From positions 27,192 through 91,191 of the forward strand of contig JACQIB010000004.1 of assembly GCA_016198755.1 (NCBI GenBank): a stretch of DNA of 64,000 nucleotides, in the 5' to 3' direction. This stretch comes from Candidatus Aenigmatarchaeota archaeon. Lineage in GTDB: Archaea; Aenigmatarchaeota; Aenigmatarchaeia; Aenigmatarchaeales; JACQIB01. Every line of letters begins with the position of its first letter. The first letter of the stretch is position 1. This document shows, piece after piece, positions 35,163-43,900 of the stretch. The notes under the pieces were generated by a model. The model worked only from the letters and a program-made list of their open reading frames with translations. It did not search any database and had not been told where the DNA came from. The translations under genes and the position numbers were made by a program.

Positions 35163-37286
35163 CTAAATATTCCTGTTCCTTGGTCCCCCTAATGTTCCTT
35201 TAGAATAATAAGACCTTGCTGCTGTTGAGCTTACAGTAGACGTGCTGGGATAGGTGGACTTGCTAACAGGGCTTTGACGATCAGAGGGGGATATGGGCAT
35301 ATCTCTTGGATAGGTGGACTTTGTAGGCGTATCATACATCACATACCCATCTGCTCTGGTATAGTCCTTAGTAGCGTCCCTTGCAGAAGGGCCAGTCCAT
35401 TTCTCTGCTGTCGTATAAAAATCAGATACAGAAAACCTTTCCAAAACTGACAACACTTCAATTCTGCTCGCTGTTTTCCACAACCCTGCGTTTGCCACAT
35501 TAAGCCATAATCCAGTTTCATTCTCGGGGGCATATGTAACGTTAGTGTTTATGTATTTTTGATTATTAATTGACCATAAAACCGAGAGATCTAAAGTGTT
35601 GTTAGTGGCTCCAGTCGTATAGGTTCCCAGATCAACTTTCTGCGGCATTACATTGCCAAAATAGCGTTCTCCTGGTCTTTGTTCTGGATTTGAATAATTG
35701 AGTATGGTATTAAGTACACCAATGTAGGAAGAGAACAGTGTAGAGGCGACAGCAATTATTATATTTCTTGTATCTCTGAGTGCATAGTCCCATTTCTGTT
35801 GTTTTATACTTATATCTAAATCGCGGCTGTTAGATATGATTCCAAATAGCGTACCAATAAATGGTATATTACCTAGTTTATCTATATCATCAGGTCTTTT
35901 CTCAATACCTGTGGCGTATACAAGTTCATCCTTTAGATTTGAAATCCTATTTTTTATACCGCTCCATTCTTTGGACTTTTCAAGGGCAAGGGAAGGATTA
36001 GGGTGGGTTTGCCACCCAATATAAGGTTCATATGCTTTTCTTACGTTTTCTTCTTCATAATTTAGTCTAGCAGCGAGCTTCTGAGCCTCGCTAATGGTCA
36101 TCCTAGTTCCTAAAATTCTTTCTCTTGTTTGATAATAAGAAATCAAATTTTCTACCATATCGATTGCACTTGTATTGTAGGACTCGCCATATATTCTTAC
36201 AAGTCCCATTTCTGGATCTACAAGGGATATGCTGACAGGTTTTATCTCATTTTGTTCTCCAAAAGGAGACGATTTAAAATCTATAATGCTCCCCTTCTCT
36301 TGTCTCACATTCTCAGAACCAACAAAGCCACCGCCAGTTCCAATACTATTCATCATTGTAGCGCCCGTTTTCAAAAGAAATCTACCATATCCAGTTCGCA
36401 CAGCAATATAGACACCTGCAACGGCGACAGTTCCGATAACACCTGCCACAGCTAACGGCAAAGCACTGCTGGCAGAGCTGCTGTTAGAATTGGTTTTTGT
36501 TTCCGAGCCAGAAGGGAAAACAAAGGGAGATGTTACCAAACCTGTTGCATCGGATCCATCAGCAGGAAAATAAGCGTCTGTTCCAGTTCCGTTAATAAAG
36601 TTCCAGCCCTCTTTAACAGGCTGATAGCCAAACCCAGAATTTTCCACTCTGTACAGATCCCATTTATCCACAGTAGTGTTTTCCCAGTGCGGATCGGATT
36701 TCCACCTATAGTAAGATACATCTTGCCTGATCCAGCCCGAAGTTTTAATTATTGCCAAAATCTTGGCATTTGCAAGCTGCAGCCGGTGGCAACTGCTTTG
36801 CGTATCAGAATCTACGCCAGCACCACCACATTGTTTCCACCAGACACGCCCATCTGGCCAAATCTCATAATATAATGCATAAATGCTATAGCCCCAATGC
36901 AGCCATTCAGCTTTTATCCATTCGTATTCCCCCTCTACAAAAATAGTTTCATTTTTCGGCCTGTTCTCATAAGAAAAATAATAATCATTATATTGTCCAT
37001 ATCTCCAGCTTGTATTACTGTAGTTAGTAACTGTTCCCAGAGGCCAGTTTACCACTAGTAGTTGGTGTGCAACAACGGTCTTTCCATCAGCATCATTCTC
37101 AATAACACTTGCAGGTGCTGAAGAATAATATTCAAAGTGAGGTTGGTCTGTTGATGCCTTGAAGGAATAATCTGCTGCAAAAGCTGGCAAGGAAAACAAA
37201 ATAGCTAACATTAAGCCAAGTGTTGCTATAAAAATTGTTCTGTTAAAAGCTTTCGTGTACATATAAGAATAAGGTGCTTCAGACAT
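35163..37286 (-). CDS. Modular membrane protein sharing the (S/N)PF junction, no metallopeptidase
   Basis: The product has 707 residues. A signal peptide ends 'LPAFA' (about residue 37) and probably begins at the Met at position 9 (ATG 37262). An aromatic-rich extracellular domain (about 40-250) has features like the 'RDWYS' domains of its neighbours but is too divergent to call homologous. The junction TSPFVFPSG (252-260) is followed by a Ser/Asn-rich linker and a membrane helix (about 276-296). The remaining 400 residues contain a helical part (about 370-460), a hydrophobic pair (about 473-485 and 508-530), and a C-terminal tail with two KSTYP repeats in a Ser/Thr/Pro-rich context. No HExxH is present. 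It may be a degenerate or structural member of the giant protein family. Confidence 0.7.
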   Translation of the reverse strand: MSEAPYSYMYTKAFNRTIFIATLGLMLAILFSLPAFAADYSFKASTDQPHFEYYSSAPASVIENDADGKTVVAHQLLVVNWPLGTVTNYSNTSWRYGQYNDYYFSYENRPKNETIFVEGEYEWIKAEWLHWGYSIYALYYEIWPDGRVWWKQCGGAGVDSDTQSSCHRLQLANAKILAIIKTSGWIRQDVSYYRWKSDPHWENTTVDKWDLYRVENSGFGYQPVKEGWNFINGTGTDAYFPADGSDATGLVTSPFVFPSGSETKTNSNSSSASSALPLAVAGVIGTVAVAGVYIAVRTGYGRFLLKTGATMMNSIGTGGGFVGSENVRQEKGSIIDFKSSPFGEQNEIKPVSISLVDPEMGLVRIYGESYNTSAIDMVENLISYYQTRERILGTRMTISEAQKLAARLNYEEENVRKAYEPYIGWQTHPNPSLALEKSKEWSGIKNRISNLKDELVYATGIEKRPDDIDKLGNIPFIGTLFGIISNSRDLDISIKQQKWDYALRDTRNIIIAVASTLFSSYIGVLNTILNYSNPEQRPGERYFGNVMPQKVDLGTYTTGATNNTLDLSVLWSINNQKYINTNVTYAPENETGLWLNVANAGLWKTASRIEVLSVLERFSVSDFYTTAEKWTGPSARDATKDYTRADGYVMYDTPTKSTYPRDMPISPSDRQSPVSKSTYPSTSTVSSTAARSYYSKGTLGGPRNRNI

Positions 37287-37404
37287 TTAAAGTATGCCTA
37301 TCATGTTCGTCTTTTGCTTTACTCTATTTCCATCAGCCTTTCTCGCACTTCCTCAGCTTCTGTGAAAATAATATCTTAAAATAAGTCAACTCCGAATAGA
37401 ATTT

Positions 37405-38391
37405 ATGGTAAAGTTTGTTGGGAGGGGGAGCTACAAGCCTCCTGAAAATCTATCTTTACAGAGGCAGGTTGTAAGGGAGATGATAGGGCAGGTTATTCCT
37501 GTGTATAGGGAGGAGTTCGGAGGGTATGCGGGAGCCTATAGAGCTGGTGTGCCAAGTCTGCAAGTGGAAAGGGGCAGCAGACCATGGTTATATGTTTGCG
37601 CGAATGGAGGGGACAGTTTTGATAGGGATGGGGTAAATGAGGACACTGTAAAAAAAGTAGATGCTGCTCTGGAGCGTATAGAGAATAGGGTACATGCTTT
37701 GCTGAGGGCGCATAGATATTCTAAAAAAGTTTATTGGTGTATTAATAGCGGGGGACGAGCAGTTTCCACACATATAAGGCCATATCATGGAACCTATACA
37801 TGCTCAGAGTGCGAAGATACAATAGAGGACAATTTTTCTGTCTTTAAGGCAGGACATGTCCCTGCTTGCGCGAATAGGCACGAGCATACAGTATTTTCCG
37901 ATCCCCATTTTACACAGCTTCTTCACTTGAAAGAGCCAAAAGTTGTTTTCGAGGAGGCTGAGAAAAGAGTTTCTAGAGTTGCTCAATTGGACAGGAGAGC
38001 TTTCAGGGTTGCTGAGGAGCTTAATCTTTGCGCTAAAGAAGATGAGAATTCTTTCCTAAGGTTAGATTTGGAAAGATTTTCCAGAGGGGAAGATAGGCTA
38101 TATTTTCTACAAGAGCAGAAGATTCCTGTTGGTTATATCCTATGGAATAATATGGAGATTTCTAATCTCCCGACTGTTAGACAGCTTTTTGTTCAGTCCG
38201 ATTATAGGAAAAGGGGGCTGGGAACGCTTTTAATGCGAGAAACTGTAAAAAAGGAGGCTGGAGAGGGGATTTTCGTGGCTGAAAGCCCAAACAGAAAGTC
38301 TATTAACATTATGTTAAGGCTTGGCTATGCTGAAAAAAACCCGGACGGCAGTATACTGGGAAAGAGAGTCAGTTTTGTATCAGGCATGTGA
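37405..38391 (+). CDS. GNAT acetyltransferase with Cys/His N-terminal domain
   Basis: A 328-residue protein. The C-terminal third (about 230-322) is a GNAT fold with the acetyl-CoA loop 'VQSDYRKRGLGTLLM' (RKRGLGT at 268-274) and 'NRKSINIMLRLGY'. The N-terminal 200 residues are unrecognised. They contain C133-x2-C136 with H151, C155, H159 and H161, a plausible zinc site. The substrate is unknown. It converges with pyrH, six bases away. The start ATG lies about 120 bases from the divergent 707-residue gene. Confidence 0.75.
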   Translation: MVKFVGRGSYKPPENLSLQRQVVREMIGQVIPVYREEFGGYAGAYRAGVPSLQVERGSRPWLYVCANGGDSFDRDGVNEDTVKKVDAALERIENRVHALLRAHRYSKKVYWCINSGGRAVSTHIRPYHGTYTCSECEDTIEDNFSVFKAGHVPACANRHEHTVFSDPHFTQLLHLKEPKVVFEEAEKRVSRVAQLDRRAFRVAEELNLCAKEDENSFLRLDLERFSRGEDRLYFLQEQKIPVGYILWNNMEISNLPTVRQLFVQSDYRKRGLGTLLMRETVKKEAGEGIFVAESPNRKSINIMLRLGYAEKNPDGSILGKRVSFVSGM

Positions 38392-38397
38392 AAAAAG

Positions 38398-39069
38398 CTA
38401 CTCTATAACAGAGCCCACAAACTTCTCCCCGTGCAGGAAATCACTTAAATTATCAATATTGGCTCCGCGTAGGAAAACAACTTTCAGTCCAAGCTTTTCA
38501 GCATCCTTTGCTGCAATAGGGTCAAAAACAGCATTCAACCCAGGAGTCCACTTATTCCCTATTATTTTTCTAACCTCTTTCCAGCCTGCCCTAACCAAAG
38601 GCTTTGCTGAAGGATCCTTTTTCGGGTCAGCAGTATAAACATAGTCCACATTTGTCAGGTTTATAACAGTTTTAGCTCCAGTTTTCTTGGCAACTTCAAC
38701 AGCATCCTTGTCTGTGCTATGTCCCGGAAGGTTCCCTCCGAAAAATATAATTTTTTCTGTTTTCGGCGGTTTATTATCTATAATAACCCTTGTGTAAGCT
38801 TCCTTTCCAAAAACAGCCCTTACAAGCTCAGCATTCAGCCTTGTGGCAGCAATCCCAACCCAGTCCACATCAAGTGAGTTTTTAACTCCCAGCTCCCTTG
38901 CAGCTGACTGGTACTTCCTGCAGACCCTACCTCCACCGCAGATAAGGTAGAATTGTTTCCTGCTTTTCAGGGATAAAACCAAATCGCGAAACTTCCTCAA
39001 GAACTCTGTATCCACTTCCTCAGGAACGATTATAGAGCCCCCAACACTGATTATAACTTTATCCCGCAT
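38398..39069 (-). CDS. pyrH: UMP kinase (archaeal PyrH)
   Basis: A 223-residue amino acid kinase-fold enzyme that phosphorylates UMP to UDP with ATP. 'VIISVGGSIIVPE' is the N-terminal phosphate-binding strand. 'LICGGGRVCRKYQSAARELG' and 'GIAATRLNAELVRAVFG' match archaeal UMPKs. 'VINLTNVDYVYTADPKKDPSAKPL' is the nucleotide loop and 'WTPGLNAVFDPIAAKDAEKLG' the C-terminal signature. Length fits the archaeal form. With pyrG nearby it supplies the UTP/CTP branch. Confidence 0.93.
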   Translation of the reverse strand: MRDKVIISVGGSIIVPEEVDTEFLRKFRDLVLSLKSRKQFYLICGGGRVCRKYQSAARELGVKNSLDVDWVGIAATRLNAELVRAVFGKEAYTRVIIDNKPPKTEKIIFFGGNLPGHSTDKDAVEVAKKTGAKTVINLTNVDYVYTADPKKDPSAKPLVRAGWKEVRKIIGNKWTPGLNAVFDPIAAKDAEKLGLKVVFLRGANIDNLSDFLHGEKFVGSVIE

Positions 39070-39263
39070 GCGAAAGCTTTCCCAGAGCGAGAATAAAAAG
39101 CTACTGCTTTTAATATTGATCAGAGATAAAGCATTTGTTGGTTTAATGAAAGAGTTGTTTAGAAACTACTATAAACATGCAGATGCCGCTTAGGCTATTT
39201 TGTATTATAATAAAAAGCTTATCTGGCAGAGGGTTTTTATTCATAGAAAAACAAGATAATATA

Positions 39264-39821
39264 ATGATAGAGTTTGAGGTGCGATTCCCCCTGCAAAGGA
39301 ATGTTTCAAAAGAGCTTATAAGATTGGGTCTCAAAAAGAAAGATACTTACAGCATGGCAGACCTGATTTTCCACCCGAGAGACTGGCCGCACGGGAAGAA
39401 AATTTGCCCTGGCTATTTTATTGTCAGGATAAGGCTGGTTAAGGGAAAAAAACCAAGGATGGAGATGAAGGAGTTTTTGGACAAGGATAGCTGGAGGGAG
39501 ACAGGCTTTGAAATTTCAGATCCTAAAGGAGCCGCAACAATTCTCTCAAAAGTCCTCCTCCCTCTGTACCCTATTGTAAAACAAAGGGAAATTTGGAGAA
39601 AAGGAAAAATAGAGGTTTCTGTGGATAATGTGGATCACTTGGGAAAGTATATTGAAATAGAAGGAAAGAAAACAGAAGTTGAAAAGGTTGCAAACTCTCT
39701 TGGTTTTTCCATTGAAAGCTCAAAGAGAAACTATGGAACACAGCTGTGGTATCTGAGGGAGAAAGGGAAGATAAAACTGGGCCAAAAAGATATAGAAAGT
39801 ATTCTGCGGAAGTTTATATAG
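39264..39821 (+). CDS. CYTH-domain protein (CyaB-like)
   Basis: A 185-residue protein. It opens with 'MIEFEVRFPL', a variant of the ExExK strand that defines the CYTH triphosphate tunnel family. 'FIVRIRLVKGKKPRMEMKEF' and 'KIEVSVDNVDHLGKYIEIEG' supply later tunnel strands. Such proteins hydrolyse triphosphates or act as class IV adenylate cyclases; the substrate is not predictable. The start is placed at ATG 39264, where the family begins. It ends five bases before the converging pyrG stop. Confidence 0.7.
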   Translation: MIEFEVRFPLQRNVSKELIRLGLKKKDTYSMADLIFHPRDWPHGKKICPGYFIVRIRLVKGKKPRMEMKEFLDKDSWRETGFEISDPKGAATILSKVLLPLYPIVKQREIWRKGKIEVSVDNVDHLGKYIEIEGKKTEVEKVANSLGFSIESSKRNYGTQLWYLREKGKIKLGQKDIESILRKFI

Positions 39822-39825
39822 TAAA

Positions 39826-41412
39826 TCACCTTGCACATGCCTTTACAAACCCAAAAAACAGAGGAGATGGTTTTTCGAGCCTGCTTTTGAACTCTGGATG
39901 AGCTTGGGTTCCGACAAAAAACTTATGCTTTGGAAGTTCTATAAACTCTGCCAAGTTTTTATAAAAGCCAGAGAAAACCAAACCCTTCTTTTGTAAGAGT
40001 GGAACAAAGCGCGGATTAACCTCAAACCTGTGTCTGTGCCTTTCTACAGCTTTCCCACTCTCATAAAGCCTGCTCACAACAGAACCTTTCTTTAAAACAG
40101 CAGTATAATCTCCCAGCCTCATTGTCCCTCCTTTCTTTTTTACTCCCCGTTGTTCTGGCTGTAGGAAAATAACTGGATATTTTGTTTTTTGGTCTATTTC
40201 AGTGCTGTTTGCACCTTTCATTCCAACACTTCGCGCAAACTCAGCAACAGCTAACTGCATTCCAAAACAAAGCCCTAGAAATGGTAAATTGTTTTCCCTT
40301 GCAAACTTTATACAAGCTATTTTCCCTTCTGTACCGCGCGATCCAAACCCCCCAGGAACAATAATCCCGTCAGCTCCTTTCAAAGCATCCTGCACAGAAA
40401 CCTTCTTTTCCTCAATATTTGTTGTTTCCACAAATCCCAGTTCAATTTTACAGGAGCAGTGAGCAGCAGCATGTTTCAAAGCTTCAGAAAGGCTGTAATA
40501 GCTGTCTTTCAGTTCTGTATACTTCCCGCAAATCTTTATTTTCACTGTTTTCTTTGGGTTTTCAAGAGAGTTCAAAAGCCTTCTCCATTCCTTCAGATTA
40601 TAGTCCAGCTTTATATCAAATTTTTTCTCAAGCAGCTTTGGCACTCCCTCATCCTCAAATATAATTGGTAGTTTGTAAACATTCTCAAGGTTTGGGTTGC
40701 TTACAACAGCTTCTGTTGGCAGGTTAGAGTATAATGCAATTTTCTCCCTTACTTTTTCAGCTAAGTTTGTGTTTGCCCTGCACACGATAAGGTCAGGCTG
40801 TATTCCCCTTTCCCTTAACAATTCAACAGACTGTTGTGTAGGTTTGGATTTTTGTTCCCCAACAGCATCAATAACAGGCACATAAGTTACGTGAACAAAG
40901 AAAACATCCCCCTTATTTTCCATCCATGTCTGCCTTGCAGCCTCCACATACAGTTCATTCTCTATATCCCCAACAGTTCCCCCAATCTCTATCAGCAAAA
41001 CCTGCGCCTTTTCTTTTGTTCCAATTTGCCTCCAGAATCCTTTAATTTCATTCACAACGTGCGGTACCATCTGCACTGTTTTCCCTAAAAATTCCCCCTT
41101 TCTCTCTTTTTCTATAACAGAATGAAAAACTTTTCCCATTGTAAGGTTCTGGTTCTTTGTGCATTCAATTCCAAAAAACCTCTCATAATGGCCAAAATCC
41201 ATATCCACTTCCCCCCCGTCTTTCAGAACAAAAACTTCCCCATGTTCAACGGGATTCATTGTTCCCGGATCCACATTCAAATATCCATCGCACTTTACAG
41301 GAACAACCTTATACCCCTCAAAAAACCTACCAATAGAAGCAGCTACTATCCCCTTACCAAGTCCTGACAAAACCCCTCCAGTTATGAACACCCACTTCAC
41401 AAGAGCCCGCAC
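39826..41412 (-). CDS. pyrG: CTP synthase
   Basis: A 528-residue enzyme making CTP from UTP, ATP and glutamine. The N-terminal synthetase domain begins 'WVFITGGVLSGLGKGIVAASIGR' in family style and has 'CDGYLNVDPGTMNPVEHGEVFVL'. The C-terminal class I glutaminase has the nucleophile in 'FLGLCFGMQLAV' and the His-Glu pair in 'AHPEFKSR'. GTG 41412 is the longest start; a GTG at 41400 (VKWVFITGG) would give the usual family length at the N-terminus, so the true start is uncertain by four codons. Confidence 0.95.
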   Translation of the reverse strand: MRALVKWVFITGGVLSGLGKGIVAASIGRFFEGYKVVPVKCDGYLNVDPGTMNPVEHGEVFVLKDGGEVDMDFGHYERFFGIECTKNQNLTMGKVFHSVIEKERKGEFLGKTVQMVPHVVNEIKGFWRQIGTKEKAQVLLIEIGGTVGDIENELYVEAARQTWMENKGDVFFVHVTYVPVIDAVGEQKSKPTQQSVELLRERGIQPDLIVCRANTNLAEKVREKIALYSNLPTEAVVSNPNLENVYKLPIIFEDEGVPKLLEKKFDIKLDYNLKEWRRLLNSLENPKKTVKIKICGKYTELKDSYYSLSEALKHAAAHCSCKIELGFVETTNIEEKKVSVQDALKGADGIIVPGGFGSRGTEGKIACIKFARENNLPFLGLCFGMQLAVAEFARSVGMKGANSTEIDQKTKYPVIFLQPEQRGVKKKGGTMRLGDYTAVLKKGSVVSRLYESGKAVERHRHRFEVNPRFVPLLQKKGLVFSGFYKNLAEFIELPKHKFFVGTQAHPEFKSRLEKPSPLFFGFVKACAR

Positions 41413-41452
41413 AAAGATTCAACTGCTGTGCTTTTAAAGATTTCTTTCCAAC

Positions 41453-42292
41453 TCAAACACTCCTCAAAGTCCCCAAGTCAACTTTCACTATCCCAAGTTG
41501 GCAGTCTTCCCTATAGTTTAATCTGCCCAACCCTAAAAGGCTACTGAAGTTTCCATTTATCATACCCATTGCATACATGCTGGCTGGTCTAAATCCTGCA
41601 AGGTAGGATAAAACACTTTTCATTGTACTCCCCTCGCAAATATCATCATCCACTACAAGCACTGTTTTCCCATTGCAAGGAGAAAGGTATTCTCTTTCGT
41701 CTGCAGCAGCAGGTATTTTTGGTTTGCTATCATGCCTGCGGTTTGGTGAATATCTTACAGGTATTGTTTGTGCTGTTTCAGTTATGTAACCTGCTATGCA
41801 GCCGGGTTCTATCCCTCCAGAACCAATAGGAACTATAATATCAGGCCTTATTTTTTCTAGAATTTCTGGCAGTGCATCAGCATGGGTTTTTAATCTCCAA
41901 AACTTGTCCTTCAGCCACCTGCGCTCTGAAATATCCTTGCTTCCATATTGCACAATCCTGTCTGCATATACTCTAAACTCCTGTCCAATAGCTTCCATAT
42001 CCACTTTCCTGCCCCCATAGAACTCTCCTGCAAACCTTTCCCCAATTTTCAAGGATTTTTCTAAAACACGTTTCTGCTCTTTCCATATTTGATCAACATG
42101 ATTATCTGAAAGAGGCACCACTAATCCATCCAAAAGCATCTCTATTGTAAGGAACACACCTTCCCTGAAATGGAGTGTTGTTTGCCCTTTCCCAAGATCT
42201 TCCAGTATATGCTGCAGGTCAGCTATTGGGGGATGATGTAAAGCTTCGTTATTATACCTCTCACGAATATCAAATTCCTGAAGTCTTCTCAT
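41453..42292 (-). CDS. Phosphoribosyltransferase-like protein
   Basis: A 279-residue protein whose C-terminal half is a type I PRTase fold. 'RPDIIVPIGSGGIEPG' is the first nucleotide loop, and 'GKTVLVVDDDICEGSTM' is the PRPP-binding motif (four hydrophobics, D-D-D, then G-S-T). The N-terminal 130 residues are helical and not recognised. The base substrate is unknown. ATG 42292 is used instead of an upstream TTG. It lies 40 bases upstream of pyrG on the same strand, so a nucleotide-metabolism transcript is plausible. Confidence 0.75.
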   Translation of the reverse strand: MRRLQEFDIRERYNNEALHHPPIADLQHILEDLGKGQTTLHFREGVFLTIEMLLDGLVVPLSDNHVDQIWKEQKRVLEKSLKIGERFAGEFYGGRKVDMEAIGQEFRVYADRIVQYGSKDISERRWLKDKFWRLKTHADALPEILEKIRPDIIVPIGSGGIEPGCIAGYITETAQTIPVRYSPNRRHDSKPKIPAAADEREYLSPCNGKTVLVVDDDICEGSTMKSVLSYLAGFRPASMYAMGMINGNFSSLLGLGRLNYREDCQLGIVKVDLGTLRSV

Positions 42293-42400
42293 TATAATCA
42301 ATAAAGGCTGGGAAACTAACTTTTAAATAGGCTTCACTGCCCAGCGAGTATAACACTGTTATTTATAAATGCTGGAGCAGCCTATACTAGGTAGGTTAAA

Positions 42401-42667
42401 ATGAGTGTTGGCGTTTTTAACTTAGATATTAAAGGAAACAAGTGGGACCTGGACAGGGAAAAGTGCATTAAGTGCGGGGCCTGCGTAGCTGTCTGTCCAT
42501 TTACAGCTTTGGAGCTGCCAGAGTTTCCTGAAGTGAATGAAAAGTGCATTTTCTGCAATATATGTGCAATGGCCTGCCCAGTGGATGCAATAAAAGTAGT
42601 AAAAACAAACAAGTCTGCTGTTGTGGATAAGAGTACAAAAGATATTTCAACTTTATCAAAAATGTGA
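42401..42667 (+). CDS. 2[4Fe-4S] ferredoxin
   Basis: An 88-residue protein with two complete CxxCxxCxxxCP clusters, 'CIKCGACVAVCP' and 'CIFCNICAMACP', about 30 residues apart. The gene abuts that of a geranylgeranyl reductase. In Methanosarcina an adjacent ferredoxin donates electrons to this reductase, so the same role is likely here. Confidence 0.9.
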   Translation: MSVGVFNLDIKGNKWDLDREKCIKCGACVAVCPFTALELPEFPEVNEKCIFCNICAMACPVDAIKVVKTNKSAVVDKSTKDISTLSKM

Positions 42668-42672
42668 TTTCC

Positions 42673-43878
42673 ATGGATGAATTTGATGTAATTATAGTAG
42701 GAGCAGGGCCTGCAGGTGCAAGCTGCGCGCGCCAAATTATGGAGAAGAACCCTTCTCTCAGTGTAATGATGTTTGATCGCAGAGAAGAGTTGGGAGTTCC
42801 AGTTAGGTGTGGGGAGGGGTTGGAGCAGGCTGCTGAGGATTATACAGGTCCAATACCCAAAAGGGCAATTTGCAAGTATATTAAAGGAGCAAGGGTTTAT
42901 GCTCCGGACGGAAGGTTTTTGGAAGCTGATATGACAAAGATGGCTGGGGGAAGGGGCGGATATGTTTTAGATAGAAAAGTTTTCGATAAGTGGCTTGCTT
43001 TCGAGGCAGTTAAAAAAGGGGCTACAGTTCAGTGTGATACCCTAATAACAGATTTGATTGTGGAGAATGGATGGATTCGCGGTGTTCGCGGAATAAACAT
43101 GGGAAAGGAGATTGTAGCACGCGCTAAAGTTGTGGTTTGTTCCACTGGTGCTGAGAGCAGATTGGGAATGCAGTCAGGCTTAAAAACTTTCTGCAAAGCC
43201 CAGCTAGTGGATACTTGTGTTGAGTATGAAATGACAGGTTCTCTTGCAGACGAGGAATTTATTCATTTAATGCTGGGCTCGGATATAGCACCGAGAGGAT
43301 ACGCTTGGATTTTTCCAAAAGGAGACGGGATTGCTAATGTTGGAGTTGGTGTAATACCTAGTCCGGATCCAATGAAAACAGCACTTATTTATCAGGAGAA
43401 GTTTTTGAAAAAGTATGCGCAGTTTTTTGATGGGAAAAGGAATATAATGGAAATTAAGGGTGGCATAGTTCCAGTAGGGGATTTAATGAAGGATATGGTT
43501 ACAAATGGGTTCTTAGTTTGCGGGGAAGCAGCTCATCATGTGAATCCTATACACGGGGGAGGAATTAAAGAAGCTATAGTTTCAGGGCAGCTTGCAGGGG
43601 ATGTTGTTGCAGGAGCTTTGGGAAAGAACGATTTCAGTAAACAAGGGTTAAGTTCATTTAACCCCCTCTGGTGGGAGGTTAGAGGGAATCATTTGAGAAA
43701 TGTGGAAAAATTAAGGGAGGTTTTTGAAAAATTCAGCGATAAAGATCTGAATGATTTGGTAGATGCTTTAACTCCTGAGGATTTGATAGACTTCAGCCGC
43801 GGGCAAAAATTAGGAACTCTTGCAAAAATTTTGCTGCGCAAGCCCTCACTCATGTTTTTAGCAAAGAAACTTTTATAA
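42673..43878 (+). CDS. Geranylgeranyl reductase (digeranylgeranylglycerophospholipid reductase family)
   Basis: A 401-residue flavoprotein that saturates the isoprenoid chains of archaeal lipids. The N-terminal FAD dinucleotide fold 'DVIIVGAGPAGASCARQI' is followed by 'GVPVRCGEGLEQ', the family's conserved PxxCGE-like region. 'YAWIFPKGDGIANVGVGV' and 'FLVCGEAAHHVNPIHGGGIKEAI' are also family hallmarks. ATG 42673 is preceded by GTGAT four bases upstream; a GTG at 42664 overlapping the ferredoxin stop is the alternative. The genes are translationally coupled or nearly so. Confidence 0.9.
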   Translation: MDEFDVIIVGAGPAGASCARQIMEKNPSLSVMMFDRREELGVPVRCGEGLEQAAEDYTGPIPKRAICKYIKGARVYAPDGRFLEADMTKMAGGRGGYVLDRKVFDKWLAFEAVKKGATVQCDTLITDLIVENGWIRGVRGINMGKEIVARAKVVVCSTGAESRLGMQSGLKTFCKAQLVDTCVEYEMTGSLADEEFIHLMLGSDIAPRGYAWIFPKGDGIANVGVGVIPSPDPMKTALIYQEKFLKKYAQFFDGKRNIMEIKGGIVPVGDLMKDMVTNGFLVCGEAAHHVNPIHGGGIKEAIVSGQLAGDVVAGALGKNDFSKQGLSSFNPLWWEVRGNHLRNVEKLREVFEKFSDKDLNDLVDALTPEDLIDFSRGQKLGTLAKILLRKPSLMFLAKKLL

Positions 43879-43900
43879 CAGTTCCAACAACTCAGATTTC

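Noticed and set aside
39177..39263. N-terminal extension of the CYTH protein at 39264
   Set aside because: The extra 29 residues are hydrophobic and unlike the family, whose members begin at the ExExK-type strand.
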